Below are positions 1-11,700 of a stretch of DNA of 64,000 nucleotides, piece by piece (positions within the stretch are counted from its first letter, which is position 1; every line of letters begins with the position of its first letter). Below the pieces are notes generated by a model. It worked only from the letters and a program-made list of their open reading frames with translations, had not been told where the DNA came from and searched no databases. The position numbers were made by a program, and so were the translations under genes. Source of the DNA: Heligmosomoides polygyrus polygyrus (Eukaryota; Nematoda; Chromadorea; Rhabditida; Heligmosomidae). The stretch lies in the NCBI GenBank assembly GCA_947396885.1, contig OX377202.1, positions 72,202,643 to 72,266,642 of the forward strand, read 5' to 3'.

Positions 1-910
1 AAGAAAATGACATTATGATCCTTCACTGCGTAAAGCAGGTTTTCAGTTTGCACGATGAGCTCGATTCGATAGTCGACCTAAGGGGAACCTAATATACTGC
101 CTTCATATACCTGATGAAATGACGCGCTTTAGAAGGCGCGATGCTGAAAGAGGATATAATGTAGACAGAGATCTCGATGTATTATAGCTCCTGTAAAATT
201 TATACAGTTAGAAATTAATGTCAACTGTCTTCTACGGGTTTGCGAAGCGGTACTATTCAAGATGAGTTGTTCAAGAGAAGGGGTTGTTGGGCAGCATCCT
301 TTGCTGTCTTATTCGGTAGCTCAAAATTCTAATACAGAAGACGGTAGAGCTCACAACTATCCGAATCTTTAGACTGCTGCTGCCAGCCCTATAAGCGTTC
401 TAGCCCGCAATCGACTGTAACCACAGCGAATCTGGTCGTCAGCGAGAGCATCTTTGGCGAAGCAGAGGGGTGCAACGGCGTGACTCGAAGCTGATGGCTA
501 CGGGCACTGTCCGCGTTCTTTGTCCACGCCGATTTCGCGCAGCCCGTCTCTCATCCCTCTGTTAGCTGTAAAAAAAAATTGCACCTACTTTGAAGCCACC
601 AACACCATCCTGCCTTTTTCTTCTAGGCCTTCGATGGAAATGTCTTTCATGATTTTTCCAGCTTCCCACTGTAGCCGGACAAATATTAAAAGTATGTGAG
701 CTGCGATTACTACTGCTGGAAGGAGAGGGCAAATTTTCCGGACTTGAACTTTGCCAAGCTGAACACATAAGTGTTTTGCAACTCTGCAACAACGTTTATA
801 TGGGATTTAGTCCCATTAGTCATTGTGCGCCGGCAGTCCTATTTTTGTGAATGCTCTTTCACATCTCTGCGAATTCTTTATTTAAGTCAGCAAGGAACCA
901 GTGAACGTCG
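1..910. other. Intergenic, downstream of the first membrane-protein gene
   Basis: No convincing coding exon, RNA gene or recognisable transposon is seen. It lies just past the stop codon of the minus-strand gene ending at 911, so its right edge should hold that gene's 3' UTR. A 76-codon minus-strand frame at 562-792 has no family resemblance and no splice context. Confidence 0.4.
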
Positions 911-3900
911 TTACTCGATGTATGTTCCGAAGCAATAGAAAGTCATTCCTTTGAAGAAGACGAACAGAGCGTTTAGTATGTTCTGATAAACGTGGCCTCG
1001 TGTCTGAAAACATTACAAACTGCTATATTCGTTTCCGAGACAAGGGTACACTCGAAGGCAAGAACGCTAAAGCAGATACTGGTCACTTGATGTCGATCTA
1101 TAACATCATTTGGAAAACGCCTAGGGACACTTTGTGAGGCGTGTGCTGCAGGTGGAAGTTGAAGGCGGGAATCTCACTGCGAGCAGATCCAAATTGTATA
1201 AGACAGCCGCTTTACCATATTATCTCATGAAGCATAAAAAGAGATAACATGTTGAACAAGATGCCCGTTGTTCTTCAAAAACGGCTAGCCAGCGGCTGAA
1301 TATGTAGGCGGACTCTTTATCTGCATTGTCCGAACCGCTGGCTACAGCTGGACCTCACTCTAGTCCTACGAATGTGGTGATTACTCATAAGTTATCCTCA
1401 AAAACAGCGGGCTCTCAACTGGTCGCTCATGGGCTACAACGAGATACAGCAGCGACGAGTATAATTCCGAAATCCCTAGCCGTCTGTTGCGGTATACTTC
1501 GTTAGAATCCCCAGCTAATGTTAGTACCAACTAGTACGCGCCAGCTTTGCACTCGCCACACATTTTGAATACAAACGCACCTCCATCCGCTAGTTAATCG
1601 CCCGTAAGCGTTCTCACCCTAGAACTTAAGGTAACACCTTTCAATAAGGAAATGAGGAAAATTATTGGCTATTAAGAGGAAATCAGGCTTCCAAGAAACA
1701 GATGGTCAAGAGTCACATCGTTTAAATTCGAACGAAAACAACTGCAGCTAGTTCTAGATGACGACTGCGCATACCCAGTGAGCGTTGTGGAAGACCAGCT
1801 GCATAACGACTCCAGAAATTGCAACGTAGCCCAATGCCAGGTACTCGTACGAAGTATTCAAAGCGCCAGCCATTAGTCCTAGGAGCAGATTCATGATCAG
1901 CGCCGCGCCAAGCGAGGAGGCAAGAATCATGTAACGGTCTCCTTTGGCTCGTTGGACAACGGCCTGAAGAGCAGTGGAATTTGTTTCATGTGTCCAAATG
2001 ATGGAGTTATTGGGCAATGCTCACAGCATAACCGAAGGAGACGGCGACTGGAGTAACGAAGGCGAGCGGCTGAGCGAAGAGGTATCGCTGATTAATAGTG
2101 TATCCGGCCAGGATACCCTGCACGAACGACATTATCAGCATCATCCTTCGTATGCCGTTGTCGCTTTCAAAGTTCATTTCCTTCTGAAAAAAAGAGGTCA
2201 GACCGATGAACTGCACAGTTAAGAAGACACTCGTGCTTTGCGAACATCATCTGCGCTAAGGTATTATATGCCTGCTAGCCTGCTGTTCATACGAGCAGAT
2301 ATTTTCCCCAACTTCACGGTAGCTGGAGTAGCAAAATCTTAACGACTGCGTTTGCCCATTGTCGAAAAATCGAAACAAAACTATGGTCGCCTCTCCTAAT
2401 TTTTGGGGACAAGGCCCAAGAAGCAGCGCATCTGATCACAACGGTGAAACTCGGGCCTTTGTATTCCTCCTACCACATGCCTGGATACCTCTTACGGCTA
2501 GCATCGTCCACTCTATTTCCGATTATACGATGCTGGTGTGTTCATCCTGTTTTCGCAGGGTATAGGGCTTTAAAGCGAACCTTGGCGCAGAATGCATTGA
2601 GAGATCGAACAGGTGAGCGCTCGGCCCGACGCCGCACATCTTTCCGTTATTCCTCCGCAACTTCTTCGACGCTCTTGGAAACTTCGCATGCCGCTCGTTT
2701 CCTTCTTCCAACTTTGGCACAATGTAGGTGTATAGGGTGCAAAATATTTTGGTAATTGGTTACATGGCTTCATGGATTTTTAGATGCACGCGTCTGGAGC
2801 AGGAGTGTGCGTTAAATTCTTTAAGTAATATTCGTAACATTTTTAACGAAAATTTTTGTTTTAAATTCGTAATTTGGTTGAGTGAAATTTTCTCTAAGCT
2901 GCAGTCAGTTTGGCTTCATTTTAGTAAGGAAAATGACAGGTCCCTTTCTTTAATGTTTTCTTTCGACTCCATTTACATGGAAATTATAAGACGTCTTCAA
3001 AGTGTACCATAGCACGGCCGAAAGTTTTTGAGCGTTTTCAGTTGTCGTACAAAACTTTTTGAACGACTTGCGCTAGCTAAGTGGAGTTCTACAGCCAAGT
3101 TTCATCTACTCTGGCATTAACTGTTTTTGAAAACAACAGAATGTTTCAATGAAGAATTCACATTGTCTGACCACGGCTGACCGCCTCAATTTCAAGACAG
3201 ATCTTCTCCTCAACGTAAGACGCCGTGAGAATATGCTCTCTCGCGATACGGCAGTGAGCTGAATCGTTGTTGAATTCTCTCCCAGAACTGTACCTCGGCA
3301 ATGCTGTCCTTCTTTCAGAATTCTGTTGGTCCTAGTCGTGACTATTTTGATCAATTTGTATACTGTCAGCAGATAGATTATAGCTGCCTATGCCGTGTAC
3401 GTCTCCGTTGTTTGTATAGCAAGACAATAGTGGTCTTCTAATGAGATGAAACTTTGCTCTCCCACATTCACCGTGTTAGCAGCTGCGCCATCGCTTTGAA
3501 GGCGACTACCGGAAGGTTCCTGAGATGTTCTGGAGCGATCCGGTCAGAATCGGATGCCGTACTATTAGGTGATTTATGAATTCTGAGAAGCGAAGGAAAG
3601 GGAGATCGTGTACAGTTATTACCGCACGAGCAAGGCCAGTACCAGAATAATATTTCGCTTCATATTTGTACAGAAACGGCTTCAAGCGGTGCATAGCGTG
3701 GGCTAATTGTGGCTGCCTTAAACGCATGAGCAGTTTAGAAAGACGGCATAAATCCGCCTATACATTCCCAGTGAACTGATGACTTTTCCATGACATTATT
3801 CAGAAGGGATCAAAGCTAAACGCGTCACGTCTCCATGTCACCTTCCGACGTGAGTTCAAGTCGTCCGTGACGTTGCATCGGTGTAGTCCACGTCTCACCG

Positions 3901-4323
3901 ATAGAACGTTACTGAGGACTTCAGTCTGCATGCAGACACGTGCATTGTACTTGTTCTACACCAATGCAACGTCTCTAACTCCAAGGAAGAAAAGAAGTGT
4001 GTTAGACGCGAACCGAAAATATCAGAAAGGCCATCAGGTTCACTGCGAGCGTCTGAAGCCGAGATGATGTATTTACCAACAAAAAAAAAATGCGTCGTAA
4101 AGTTAGTACCTGCTCTAAAACATACATGTCTAATGCTAGAATGAATTGCGATGGGGAAGATGAAGTACGCGATTAATGAAGCAGTGAATTTCGAGAATAC
4201 AACTCCAATGACCGAGCCAAGGACGTATGCTCCTAGCATGGATCCAACAGACGTCGCCAGTACCATAACGGATGACCACGCGAAAATTTCAACGACAAGA
4301 CGTTGCGGCGCCGACACTTTGCT
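911..4323 (-). CDS. Bax inhibitor-1/TMBIM-like multi-pass membrane protein, copy A (four 3' exons)
   Basis: Four exons join in phase 0: 4323-4126 (66 codons), 2183-2025 (53), 1963-1775 (63) and 1003-911 (30 plus TAA). Every boundary has AG/GT (acceptors ending ttcag, donors gtatg or gtgag). The 2025-1963 intron is only 61 bp. The protein starts SKVSAPQRL and is almost all hydrophobic, with about six membrane segments: two in the first exon, two in the second, two in the third, and a short hydrophobic tail ending GTYIE. Spacing and helix texture resemble Bax inhibitor-1 (TMBIM6), an ER membrane protein that modulates calcium leak and cell death; residues such as RRMM followed by a Q-G-x-L-A-G helix fit the family's second half. 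The family's conserved C-terminal aspartates are not visible. The start exon lies beyond 4323 and was not found, so the gene is 5'-incomplete here. The paralogue at 21209-31492 has identical exon lengths, which strongly supports the model. The family assignment is by eye and is less certain than the gene structure. Confidence 0.75.
2523..2720 (-). pseudogene. Decayed RTE reverse-transcriptase C-terminal fragment
   Basis: The minus-strand frame keeps a string of residues also found in the RTE copy at 35123-35632: an SxxLRRN-like stretch, then CAHLFD-type residues, and near the end LRKQDEHT against IRKQDEHA. It lies in the 1.9 kb intron of membrane-protein copy A. It is a short, diverged relic with no activity expected. 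Confidence 0.6.
3869..3973. repeat. Small hairpin (MITE-like), 105 bp
   Basis: The left arm GACGTTGCATCGGTGTAG (3869-3886) is inverted at 3956-3973 with one mismatch. It lies in the first visible intron of membrane-protein copy A. No target duplication is obvious. Confidence 0.45.
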
Positions 4324-4654
4324 CTGAAATAAAATTCAAAGTTTGTTGGGTACGAAATAGATGGGGCAACCATATAGATGGGTGAATTATTAACCGCGTA
4401 AGGAAGCGTGTTATTATGTTTAGTTATATTTGGTTAAATATATAGACAATGCAAATAGGAACATTGGTTGTTAAAGCTCGTTAGCAGTGGGCTTTTTGCA
4501 GCTTGGACTAGCGACGCTGACATACGAGCTCATCAATACATTAAAGCATCAAGAATTGTGCTTCTATAGGCCACCGCTACGTCTCGCGCGAATTAGAGAA
4601 AGAGAAACTGGAGAAACTCGACCTACATGTTAGATATACCACGTCACCTCGTAC
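4324..4654. other. Upstream or intronic sequence, no feature seen
   Basis: AT-rich sequence directly 5' of the splice acceptor at 4324-4326. It should be the intron before the SKVSAPQRL exon. No start exon could be placed. Confidence 0.35.
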
Positions 4655-5047
4655 TAGTGTTTGAGGAGGTCGAACGTCCTACCCCTCGCTCCCCTGGCCC
4701 GCACACCCCACCCCCTGGGCTTGCTCGAGAGTCCAGTAGCTGCCTTACGAGATAGTGGAAACGCAGACATTTGCCACGCCTCTGTTTGAAGGGTGGGGGT
4801 AGAACGCCACTCCGCCAGGTGGGACGAGTTATGGGGGACACTGAAAGGGGAGCTGTAAGGAGAGGGGCAAGAGAAGGAGCAGTACTGAAGCTGGGGGTCG
4901 AGTGTTCTACCCCCTCGTTCCCCTGGCCCACCCACCCCAACCCCCTAGGCTTGCTCGCGAGTCCAGTAGCTGCCTTACCATATAAAGGAGACGCAGACAT
5001 TTGCCACGCCTCTGTTTAAAGGGCGGGGGTAGAACGCCACTCCGCCG
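4655..5047. repeat. Direct duplication of a ~150 bp unit
   Basis: 4660-4815 and 4900-5047 are near-identical direct copies. Each runs from a C-rich 'cccctcg-tcccctggccc' start through 'gagtccagtagctgcctta' to a shared end 'gtagaacgccactccgcc'. The spacer is G-rich. Frames across it repeat internally and are not genes. Confidence 0.75.
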
Positions 5048-5049
5048 TG

Positions 5050-5665
5050 AAGCTGGGATCAGTCAAGGTGAGACGTGTTATGAGGACCAGTGAAGGGGGG
5101 GGGGGGCTGTAAATTGGGACCTGTAAAGGGATGATCAGTGAAGGGGACGGTCCAGCGAAGGGGGACCGGTAAAAGGGGACCTGTGAAGAGGAGACCAGTA
5201 AAAGGGGAACCGTAAAGGAGGTTCCAGTAGAGAGGGACCAGTCAAGAGATGGCCATTAAAGCGGGACTGGTAAGGAGGGACCAATGAAGGGCGGATGGTG
5301 GGGCCTGTGGAGAGGGATCCAGTGAGGAGGGGAGTAGTGAAGGTGTGACCAATAGTGGGGATAGTGAAGAGGAAAGCAGTAAAGGAGAGGGAGACTAGTG
5401 AAGGTGGTACGAGTTATGGGGGAGCAGTGAAGGCGTTCAAGTGAAGAGGGGACCAGTAAAGAGGGACCAGTAAAGGGGTGACCAGTGAAGTGGAGGGTCC
5501 GGTGAACCAGTAAAGGGGTGATCAGCAAAGGAGACCAGTGAAGGGGACCAGTAAAGGGGATTAGGGATGAAAGGGGGCAGCAAAGAGGGGACGGTGAAAG
5601 GGGACCAGCAAAGGCGTGATCAGTGAGGAGAGGTCCAGTGAAGGATGAACCGGTAAAAGGGAGCA
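5050..5665. repeat. G-rich minisatellite, (ggaccagtgaaggg)n-like
   Basis: Variable units of about 13-16 bp built on 'gggaccagtgaag' fill this span, with an 11-base G run near 5100. The same motif forms the second array of the M elements (32705-33780, 42840-43015). The long minus-strand proline/threonine-rich frame it creates is an artefact of the repeat. Confidence 0.85.
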
Positions 5666-6087
5666 GTGGCAGAACACTGGTGTGTTTTTCCACTACACTG
5701 AACTGAGATAGGCCATTTATAAATTTTATAGTAATCGTAGTAATTCCATATACACATACATGCCTTCTTACCAAGGCGGACAATCACTGAGTAGGGCGTG
5801 ACTCCCCCACCCCCCCCCCCCCCCCCCGGACCCTATTTGCGCAAGGAATACCAAACAAACAAACAGTAATGCTGTGTTCCGTGCTCTCCTCTGAGTTTGC
5901 CGCTGAAATCGCCTACACCTTGGTGTTCCTTCCCTTGCCAAAATATAGAGGTAAATAAAGGTGGATGTGTGAGCGTAGAGAGGAAATATCAGTGTATTAA
6001 CATTCACATCACGTAGCGACTGCGCGTCACGCTATGCCATGGTGACCTCTTCCAAGCAAATATCGTCGCACTCCCGTATATTCTCTA
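5666..6087. other. Unannotated spacer with a poly-C tract
   Basis: Contains an 18-base C run at 5810-5827. No gene or repeat family is recognised otherwise. Confidence 0.4.
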
Positions 6088-6534
6088 ACAAAAGAATGGT
6101 ATGAAGCGTATGCCTCAGCAGGGATAGCGAATCATATAGGAGAAATCCCCACACATCAATTAGTATGAAAATGTGTTTCTTTTTTGCCAAGTCGTTAAAC
6201 TCAAGGAGTAGGGATCCTTGAAGTCACGATGTAATCGGCGTCCGTCGAGTTCTGGGGCCTCTTTTGCGCCCATACCCTGCAGCGTCTCGAAATGTTGTGG
6301 ATAGTGACGTTGCTTCATGCGAGGGAAGTTGGGGGTTCGGTTCTTCCGCGCTGCTAGATTTTTGCATTTAAGCTGTTTGGTTGTGACTGAGGGATCCTGA
6401 CGACTATACCATTCTCAGACGTCTTCTGCATTTTCCAGCTGTATGCCATGGGAACTTACTATTAGGGTGTCCAGAAAGCATCTGCAGAAATACGACAATT
6501 TTTCAAAATAACACAATTTTTTATCAACATTTTA

Positions 6535-7557
6535 TTAATCAACCAAATAATTTCCATTAACATCGACTACTCCCCGCCAAAGTTCCACAAGACTTCAAAT
6601 TCCTCTGGCATAGAAGTCCGGCGACTTGGAGGCGAAAGAAGCTCGGAGGTCATCCTCGAGGTGACCACAACCTTCATAACGCTTCCCTTCTAGATAATAC
6701 TGAAGTGATCGAAAAAGGTGGTAGGCACTTGGGGCCAGATCTGGGTTGTACGGCGGATGCGGCAAAACTTCCCATTCGAGTTCCAGAATTTTCTGAGAAG
6801 TCGTCTTCGCGATGTGTGGACGCGCGTTATCGGGCAGCAAGCGGACTTTGTCGAGCCTGGGCTGTTTCTTGGGCATCTTGTCGACCAGTCTCTGCAGTTG
6901 GCTAGCGTAGATCTCGGCAGTGACCGTCGTGTTGTCATACACCAGCTCGAAAATGGTAAACTGGTAATAAACTCCCCACCAGACGCTCAGCATGATTTTC
7001 CTCGCATGAGTTTCACCTTTTACGAAAGATTTCGGCTCTTCATCGTGTTGGCACCACGCACGTTTACGAGCGTAGTTGTCGTAGAAGACCCATTCTTCGT
7101 CTCCTGTGACGATGGTGTCCAGCAAGCTGAAGGTGTGACTTCGGGGGAGCAGTTGAGTGCATATGTCTAGACATCTTCACCGGCTGTCGTCGGTCAGCTC
7201 GTGTGGGAGCCACTAACCGAGCTTTTTAACCATTCCAAGGGATCGCAGTCCATTGTTCACGGTGTATTGGGAACAGCTAAGAGCAGCAGCAAAATAACGC
7301 ACACCTTCATATGAATGCTGATCCGCCAGTTTCCTCAGTTCGTCCAAAGATATCGTTGCCGGTCGACCAGAGCGAGGCTCATCTTCAGGACTCCTGCTGC
7401 CGCTTCTGAAGCGTTCGAACCAGCTATACACAGACCGTACAGAAGGGGCTTCAGAGCCGAATACACAACAGAAGTTTCGATAGGCTTCTGCAGCGTAGTG
7501 CCCATATTCAAACTCGTAAAGGAGTACGTCTTTAACATGGGTAGACAGTTGGGCCAT
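6535..7557 (-). pseudogene. Mariner transposase, inactivated
   Basis: Reading from ATG at 7557-7555 (MAQLSTHVK) to TAA at 6537-6535 gives 341 codons, close to the usual mariner length of about 345. The N-terminal half has helix-turn-helix features ('YSWFERFRSG', then 'PRSGRP'). The C-terminal half is the DD34D-type domain. The first catalytic Asp is present in TGDEEW and the second in PDNARPH, but the third is Ala (APSAYHLF instead of APSDYHLF). Three in-frame stops break it: TAG at 7213-7215, TGA at 7177-7179 and TGA at 6595-6597, with no frameshift between them. The enzyme would cut and paste the TA-flanked element; this copy cannot. Confidence 0.9.
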
Positions 7558-7592
7558 CGTACACTGAAATAGGAAAGGAAGACGGAGCTGGA

Positions 7593-7866
7593 CTGGATGT
7601 GCGGGCCACGCCAGGCTTGCCGGCTTCGCCGGCTTCAGGTATGGTGGGCCACGCTGAGAGCGGAGCCCAAACTTAGATGGGATTCCATACTCACCCAGCG
7701 TCCGTCGCCGGCTTCGCCAGCGACTGACGCTGGATGTGCGGGCCACGCCAGGCTTGCCGGCTTCGCCGGCTTCGGGTATGGTGGGCCACGCTGAGGGCGG
7801 AGCCCAAACCTAGATGGGATTCCATACTCACCCAGCGTCCGTCGCCGGCTTCGCCGGCAACCAACG
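7593..7866. repeat. Two-unit tandem duplication, 137 bp period, GC-rich
   Basis: 7593-7729 and 7730-7866 are about 95% identical. Each contains two short 'gccggcttcgcc' palindromes. It sits inside the mariner between transposase start and 5' end and is not part of a normal mariner. Both strands give long open frames only because of base composition. Confidence 0.85.
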
Positions 7867-8850
7867 CTGGGTAAGGAAGCATCAATAGCGTCGAAGTCGA
7901 ACACGTAGAATCGCACGAATGCTACAGATGGATGCCTTGCTGTCCATCACTCACATCCCTGTATAGCATTCAAGAAAACGCCCGCACTCCTGCTTCGTCT
8001 GGAGTCGTGTTCATAACCTATTGCAGCTCGTCAGGCCTAATCGAACGCCTGACTGTTTCCGTCCAGCCGCCGTGCCATATGCGACGACGTGTGACGATCT
8101 TCGGAAGAGGTGACTTGGGAGAAAAATACTGTCCTCCTCTGCATACAGTGCTAATGGAAATTGGTGAAGCACTGCAGAAAATTGGGACCTCTTTCCTTCC
8201 TTCACTGCATCTGAGAGAAATTCAGTATCGCGTTCAAAAAATCGATAACACCGAGGGATACTGACTGCTTGATCCAGGTAACAGGATATTGATTGCCAGA
8301 TCGAAGTGTGAGCCAAGGACGCAAGTGTGAGTAGCGCCGCGTCGCAGACCTCTACCGCAACGCTGCACGTGTTGTCAGAACCCGGCAGCGGCGGCTCGTC
8401 ATAGCCGCGATGACGCCTTGCGAAACCTCATCCAGTGGGTGTTCTTTGGTGACCACCCGGAAGTGGAAGCGTAGTGATAGTCAACACCGGCGGTCATGGC
8501 TGCCTACCATGCTGCCATGTTGTGGTGTTTACGGTTGGCGGCGGCGATACGACGAACGGCTGGGTCTAGCGACAGCTGTCGGCAGAAAGTGACAGAATGT
8601 CGCTTGAAAGCGACAGAAGTCTCCCGTCAGTGATTCATATCTCTCTGCTTTATATAATAGGACAGCAGGATAGTGTCTTTATATTGCTCTTATGTTAAAA
8701 TCTTCAGAACATTCTAGAAAAAATCTGGAACATTGCAAAGTTTTCTGCAGATACTTTCTGGACACCCTAATATCTTGCGACTTGTTTATGATTGACCGGT
8801 ATTTTAACCAAAAGGCCCAATGCAGTTGTTACCGACCACGCGTAGGTCGT

Positions 8851-9561
8851 GATTGTTATTATTAGACGTTGCATTAAGATAGTAAACCTGCGAAGGCTAT
8901 GTGGTCCGCGATTCCCTCAACACGTTGAACGTGTTAGTATCTAATGTTCGTCAGCTGGGTCATAGAAAGGGTCACGACACCACTGGTGGGACGCCCCAGT
9001 GGTATCGCGACTAGTCGCGCGGACTTTGAGAATCCCTTGAGGATTCGTGAATGAGACATGCCAAACTTCGCTCCGTCTCCCTGCAAAAATAGGGCCCACC
9101 CCGCAAAGAGTAAGCACTAATTACATAGACTCGCGTATAAGCGTAAAAAAGAGAGGAGGCTAGAGGACATGGGTGTTTTTGTGTTTTTGTTTCTCTTATT
9201 GTTTGTTTTATTGCTTGTTTTACTGATTGGCCTTCCCAGGGGCTCAGGGGCCACGTTATAACTGGACTGGCGTCCGGGAACGAGCAGTAGGATGTCGAAG
9301 TCCCGCTATAACTTGGTTTCCCTACTTAGGTCACTGTGCATTTATGTGACGCAATGCGCGTTAGAGAGGAACACCCCAAAAGAACTCAAATGCACGTGCG
9401 GCGTGACATGGCACTCCTCACATTGTACAAGACCTAACGCATGCTTACTTGCAATGCACGTCGCAGCGACGTCACGGATGGCCTGGTACCGAAACCTGAC
9501 GAGTTTGTAAGCGTCAGGCCTTTTAGACTGGGAGAAATACTACATCACCGCAATGGACACC
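8851..9561. other. Spacer, nothing recognised
   Basis: No TE family, gene exon or structured repeat is evident, apart from a T/G-rich run (9175-9215). Confidence 0.35.
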
Positions 9562-10209
9562 TAAAGGGCTCCGCACACATCTGCGGCGTTGCCGCAGCCC
9601 TATCCTTCAACATGGGGCAAGGACGCAGAGGTCGCCGACAACGGCAGCCGGCGCCGTCCCGCACCCGCATACCTTTCCGGCATTGCCGCATCGACGGCAA
9701 CAATGGTTGAAATCATTGTTGCCGTCGGTGCGGCAATGCCGCAGGCAGAGACTCTGCGCTCTAGCCGATCGCGACGGGGAACAGGAAGTGGAAACACATG
9801 CGTCCTTTAAATTACGAGATCGATTATGGCTATCAGCTGATTATTTCTGGAGGATCCGGGCGACGTCTGGGTTGATTTCTTTCGTTCTTGTGTTGGATTT
9901 AGCTGTTTCGCTTGTTTAGTTTCCTTTTTCTAAGTTTAGTTTCCTTGGGGAGAGCTGACGTTGCCGGAGAGCTGATGACGATGGAGATTCTCAGCTGAGT
10001 TCTTCATTCGGGCGCGCGTCTCTCATCGGAGCGCGCTTTCCTTCTATGCGAGTAGGTCCCGACTGGAGTTCGCTGCGACGGCGCCGTGCTGCGGCAACGC
10101 CGGAGAACGGGCCGTCACAGTGGGGAGGAGCGCCGCAACTTGAATGCTCCGCCCCACTTTTGCCGGCTGCCGGCTGCGGCAACGCCGCAGAAGTGTGCGG
10201 AGCCCTTAA
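9562..10209. mobile_element. GC-rich foldback element (family G), copy 1
   Basis: Terminal inverted repeats: 'taaagggctccgcacacatc', then 'tgcggcgttgccgca', at the left, and the complement 'tgcggcaacgccgcagaag', then 'tgtgcggagcccttaa', at the right. The interior starts 'ccctatccttcaacatgggg' and contains imperfect GC palindromes ('ccggcattgccgcatcgacggcaacaatg' and its inverse). Copies lie at 44597-45020 and, interrupted, at 20225-20510. No coding content, so non-autonomous. Confidence 0.75.
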
Positions 10210-10742
10210 GTTGAGGTGGAAAACCCACAGCATGCTCCCCCTCCCCCTCTAACGCGCATTGTGTCCATGTGCCTTGTTACCAAGGTTACCAAGGCAGATA
10301 ACCACTTAATAAAAGGTGGCCCAGCGCAATGCTGCTATGAGGGGGACAGCCCACGTTTGAAAGAGTTTTTACCCGTTTGACCTAGGCCCTCTCCTGGAAC
10401 CTGTATTACATGTATGTACGCGTCAGTTTACGTACAATGTGGGAAACACCACGTCACCATATCTGACTGCTACGCTAAAGTCGGTCGAAGCCCATGGGCT
10501 GCCCACCCCATGGTATCATTGCGCCGGTGAGCTACCTCGCGCTGCAAGAACTGCTACTTTGCGCAGCAAGGACTTTAAAAACAAAAACGTTAAACATGGT
10601 CACGCACGCAGAACCTGGCTCTTAACCCCTACGCCGCTACTGGAAAGCTGCCAGTTATGGAAAACATAAAAGAATGAGTCCCCTCCTTAGACTTACACTG
10701 CTTTTGCAACATTCTAACCTAGTCTTTAGAGGAACAACTCAC
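10210..10742. other. Sequence 3' of the first TATA-driven exon
   Basis: This should include the first intron of the minus-strand gene whose exon 1 ends at 10743. No second exon could be assigned. Confidence 0.35.
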
Positions 10743-10901
10743 ATTCTCCTTAATGGCCTTCCAAGCATCTCTTAGCCGAGGTCGTATTTCACCGATCATC
10801 TTCGGCAGGTTTTTCTGGAACCGAATCGCGGCTTTCTGCCCATCACTGCAAGCTTGCTCCACCTCTTTTTGGTAGTTGCCGTAGGTATCCGACAGCGCCA
10901 T
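10743..10901 (-). CDS. First coding exon of a small gene of unknown function (paralogue 1)
   Basis: ATG at 10901-10899 opens 53 codons (MALSDTYGNYQKEVEQ to AWKAIKEN), followed by a splice donor GTGAGTTG. The peptide is hydrophilic, charged and probably helical, without a signal peptide. Upstream on the same strand are a TATA box (10962-10971) and a leader ending 'cttacttcac..ctactaaccag' just before the ATG. The exon at 48761-48922 has the same design: TATAAAAG, the same leader, an ATG-GC-CT start, 54 codons, and a GTGAGTG donor after a matching KAI-D/E-K/N end. Two paralogues sharing promoter, leader, start and donor is good evidence that both are real. Downstream exons were not found and the function is unknown. 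Confidence 0.65.
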
Positions 10902-10961
10902 CTGGTTAGTAGTGGATGTGAAGTAAGTATGGTTTGAAAATGGACAGCAAATCAGCGTCGG

Positions 10962-10971
10962 CTTTTATACC
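10962..10971 (-). promoter_or_regulatory. TATA box of the 10743-10901 gene
   Basis: Minus-strand GTATAAAAGC lies about 60 bp upstream of the ATG, leaving room for a start site about 30 bp downstream and a 30 bp leader. The same box stands at the same place before the paralogue at 48922. Confidence 0.6.
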
Positions 10972-11324
10972 ATCACGCTGATTTCCAGTGGATTTTGAAC
11001 GCTATCAGTCGCCCACTCCAAGGACGATATGTGAAACACAACGCATCCATTTGTTGGTCAGGCGAATGTAAAGGATTGCCTTGCAACTGATGGTTATTTT
11101 TATTTCAGCCCAGCTCGTTAATTAATTAATTAATTACTAAGAAAATAAGAAAATGTCTGGTTCAATATCAATGGGGGTCATACTCACGTCCAAACACTAA
11201 ATAGAGATGAACATTTGCAACATAACATGCCTACCTGAACCCCTACTGTGGCTATTGCAGTCTTCTTCCCGAAATAAAGAAGAAATTTAGACGAAAAAAC
11301 GTCGGACGGAAAGACGAAAAAAGG

Positions 11325-11444
11325 GCGCGTCGACAGGTTCACCGCGGCGATACGTACAGGGATAGCCGTGCAGTCGCCGTGGATCGATACGTGGAGCCCG
11401 CAGACATCCCTGTACGTTTCGCCACGGTGAACCTGTCGACGCGC
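11325..11444. repeat. Strong hairpin, 120 bp
   Basis: 'gcgcgtcgacaggttcaccg', continuing to 'cgtacaggga', is inverted at 11405-11444 with few mismatches, leaving a loop of about 40 bp. It is followed by a C-rich tract (11477-11490). MITE-like; no target duplication identified. Confidence 0.7.
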
Positions 11445-11700
11445 ACACATGCGTTCCGTCCCGAGGCCTGCTCCCTCCCCCCCCCCCCTCCTCCCCTCCT
11501 CATTGGGATTGAAAATGATTAGCATAGAGAGTGTGAGAGAACACAATAAAAATTAACATAAAGTGAGGTGGAGCAACCGTTATCCATGTAAACAAAAAGC
11601 AACACTTTTTACCATAATTTTTTATGTTTACCATTTAATAAATTGGATTAATCCTAATCGCGGGGGCATATATGTAGTGAGTTGGGTCTTCGGGCAGCGC

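Larger units (their letters stand above)
6462..8770 (-). mobile_element. Mariner (Tc1/mariner) transposon, oversized, with about 1.1 kb of extra DNA
   Basis: The ends are inverted repeats of about 29 bp (TTAGGGTGTCCAGAAAG at 6462 and its complement ending at 8770, one mismatch in the first 28). TA dinucleotides flank it at 6460-6461 and 8771-8772, the standard mariner target duplication. A mariner-type transposase lies on the minus strand at 6535-7557. A typical element is about 1.3 kb, but here about 1.2 kb separates the start codon from the 5' end, holding a GC-rich tandem duplication (7593-7866) and unique sequence. It is inserted in an R1 element. The transposase is dead, so it cannot move itself. 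Confidence 0.9.
6088..8850. mobile_element. R1 foldback element, copy a (half element split by a mariner)
   Basis: 6088-6459 matches the left arm of the R1 elements at 39249 and 62891: the terminal 'ACA..GAA..TGAAGCG', then 'gaaaatgtgtttcttttttgccaagtc', 'ggatccttgaagtcac' and a tRNA-like part with 'ggggttcggttcttcc'. Homology resumes right of the mariner at 8773 ('cttgtttatgattgaccggtattttaaccaaaa') and matches 39640-39680. No right terminal arm is found, so this is a partial copy. Confidence 0.65.

Noticed and set aside
3506..3727. Minus-strand 73-codon frame as an extra exon of membrane-protein copy A
   Set aside because: Copy B has no counterpart between its matching exons, and exon phases already join without it.
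9589..10252. Several overlapping GC-rich frames on both strands
   Set aside because: They lie in a foldback element and are open in opposite directions because of composition.
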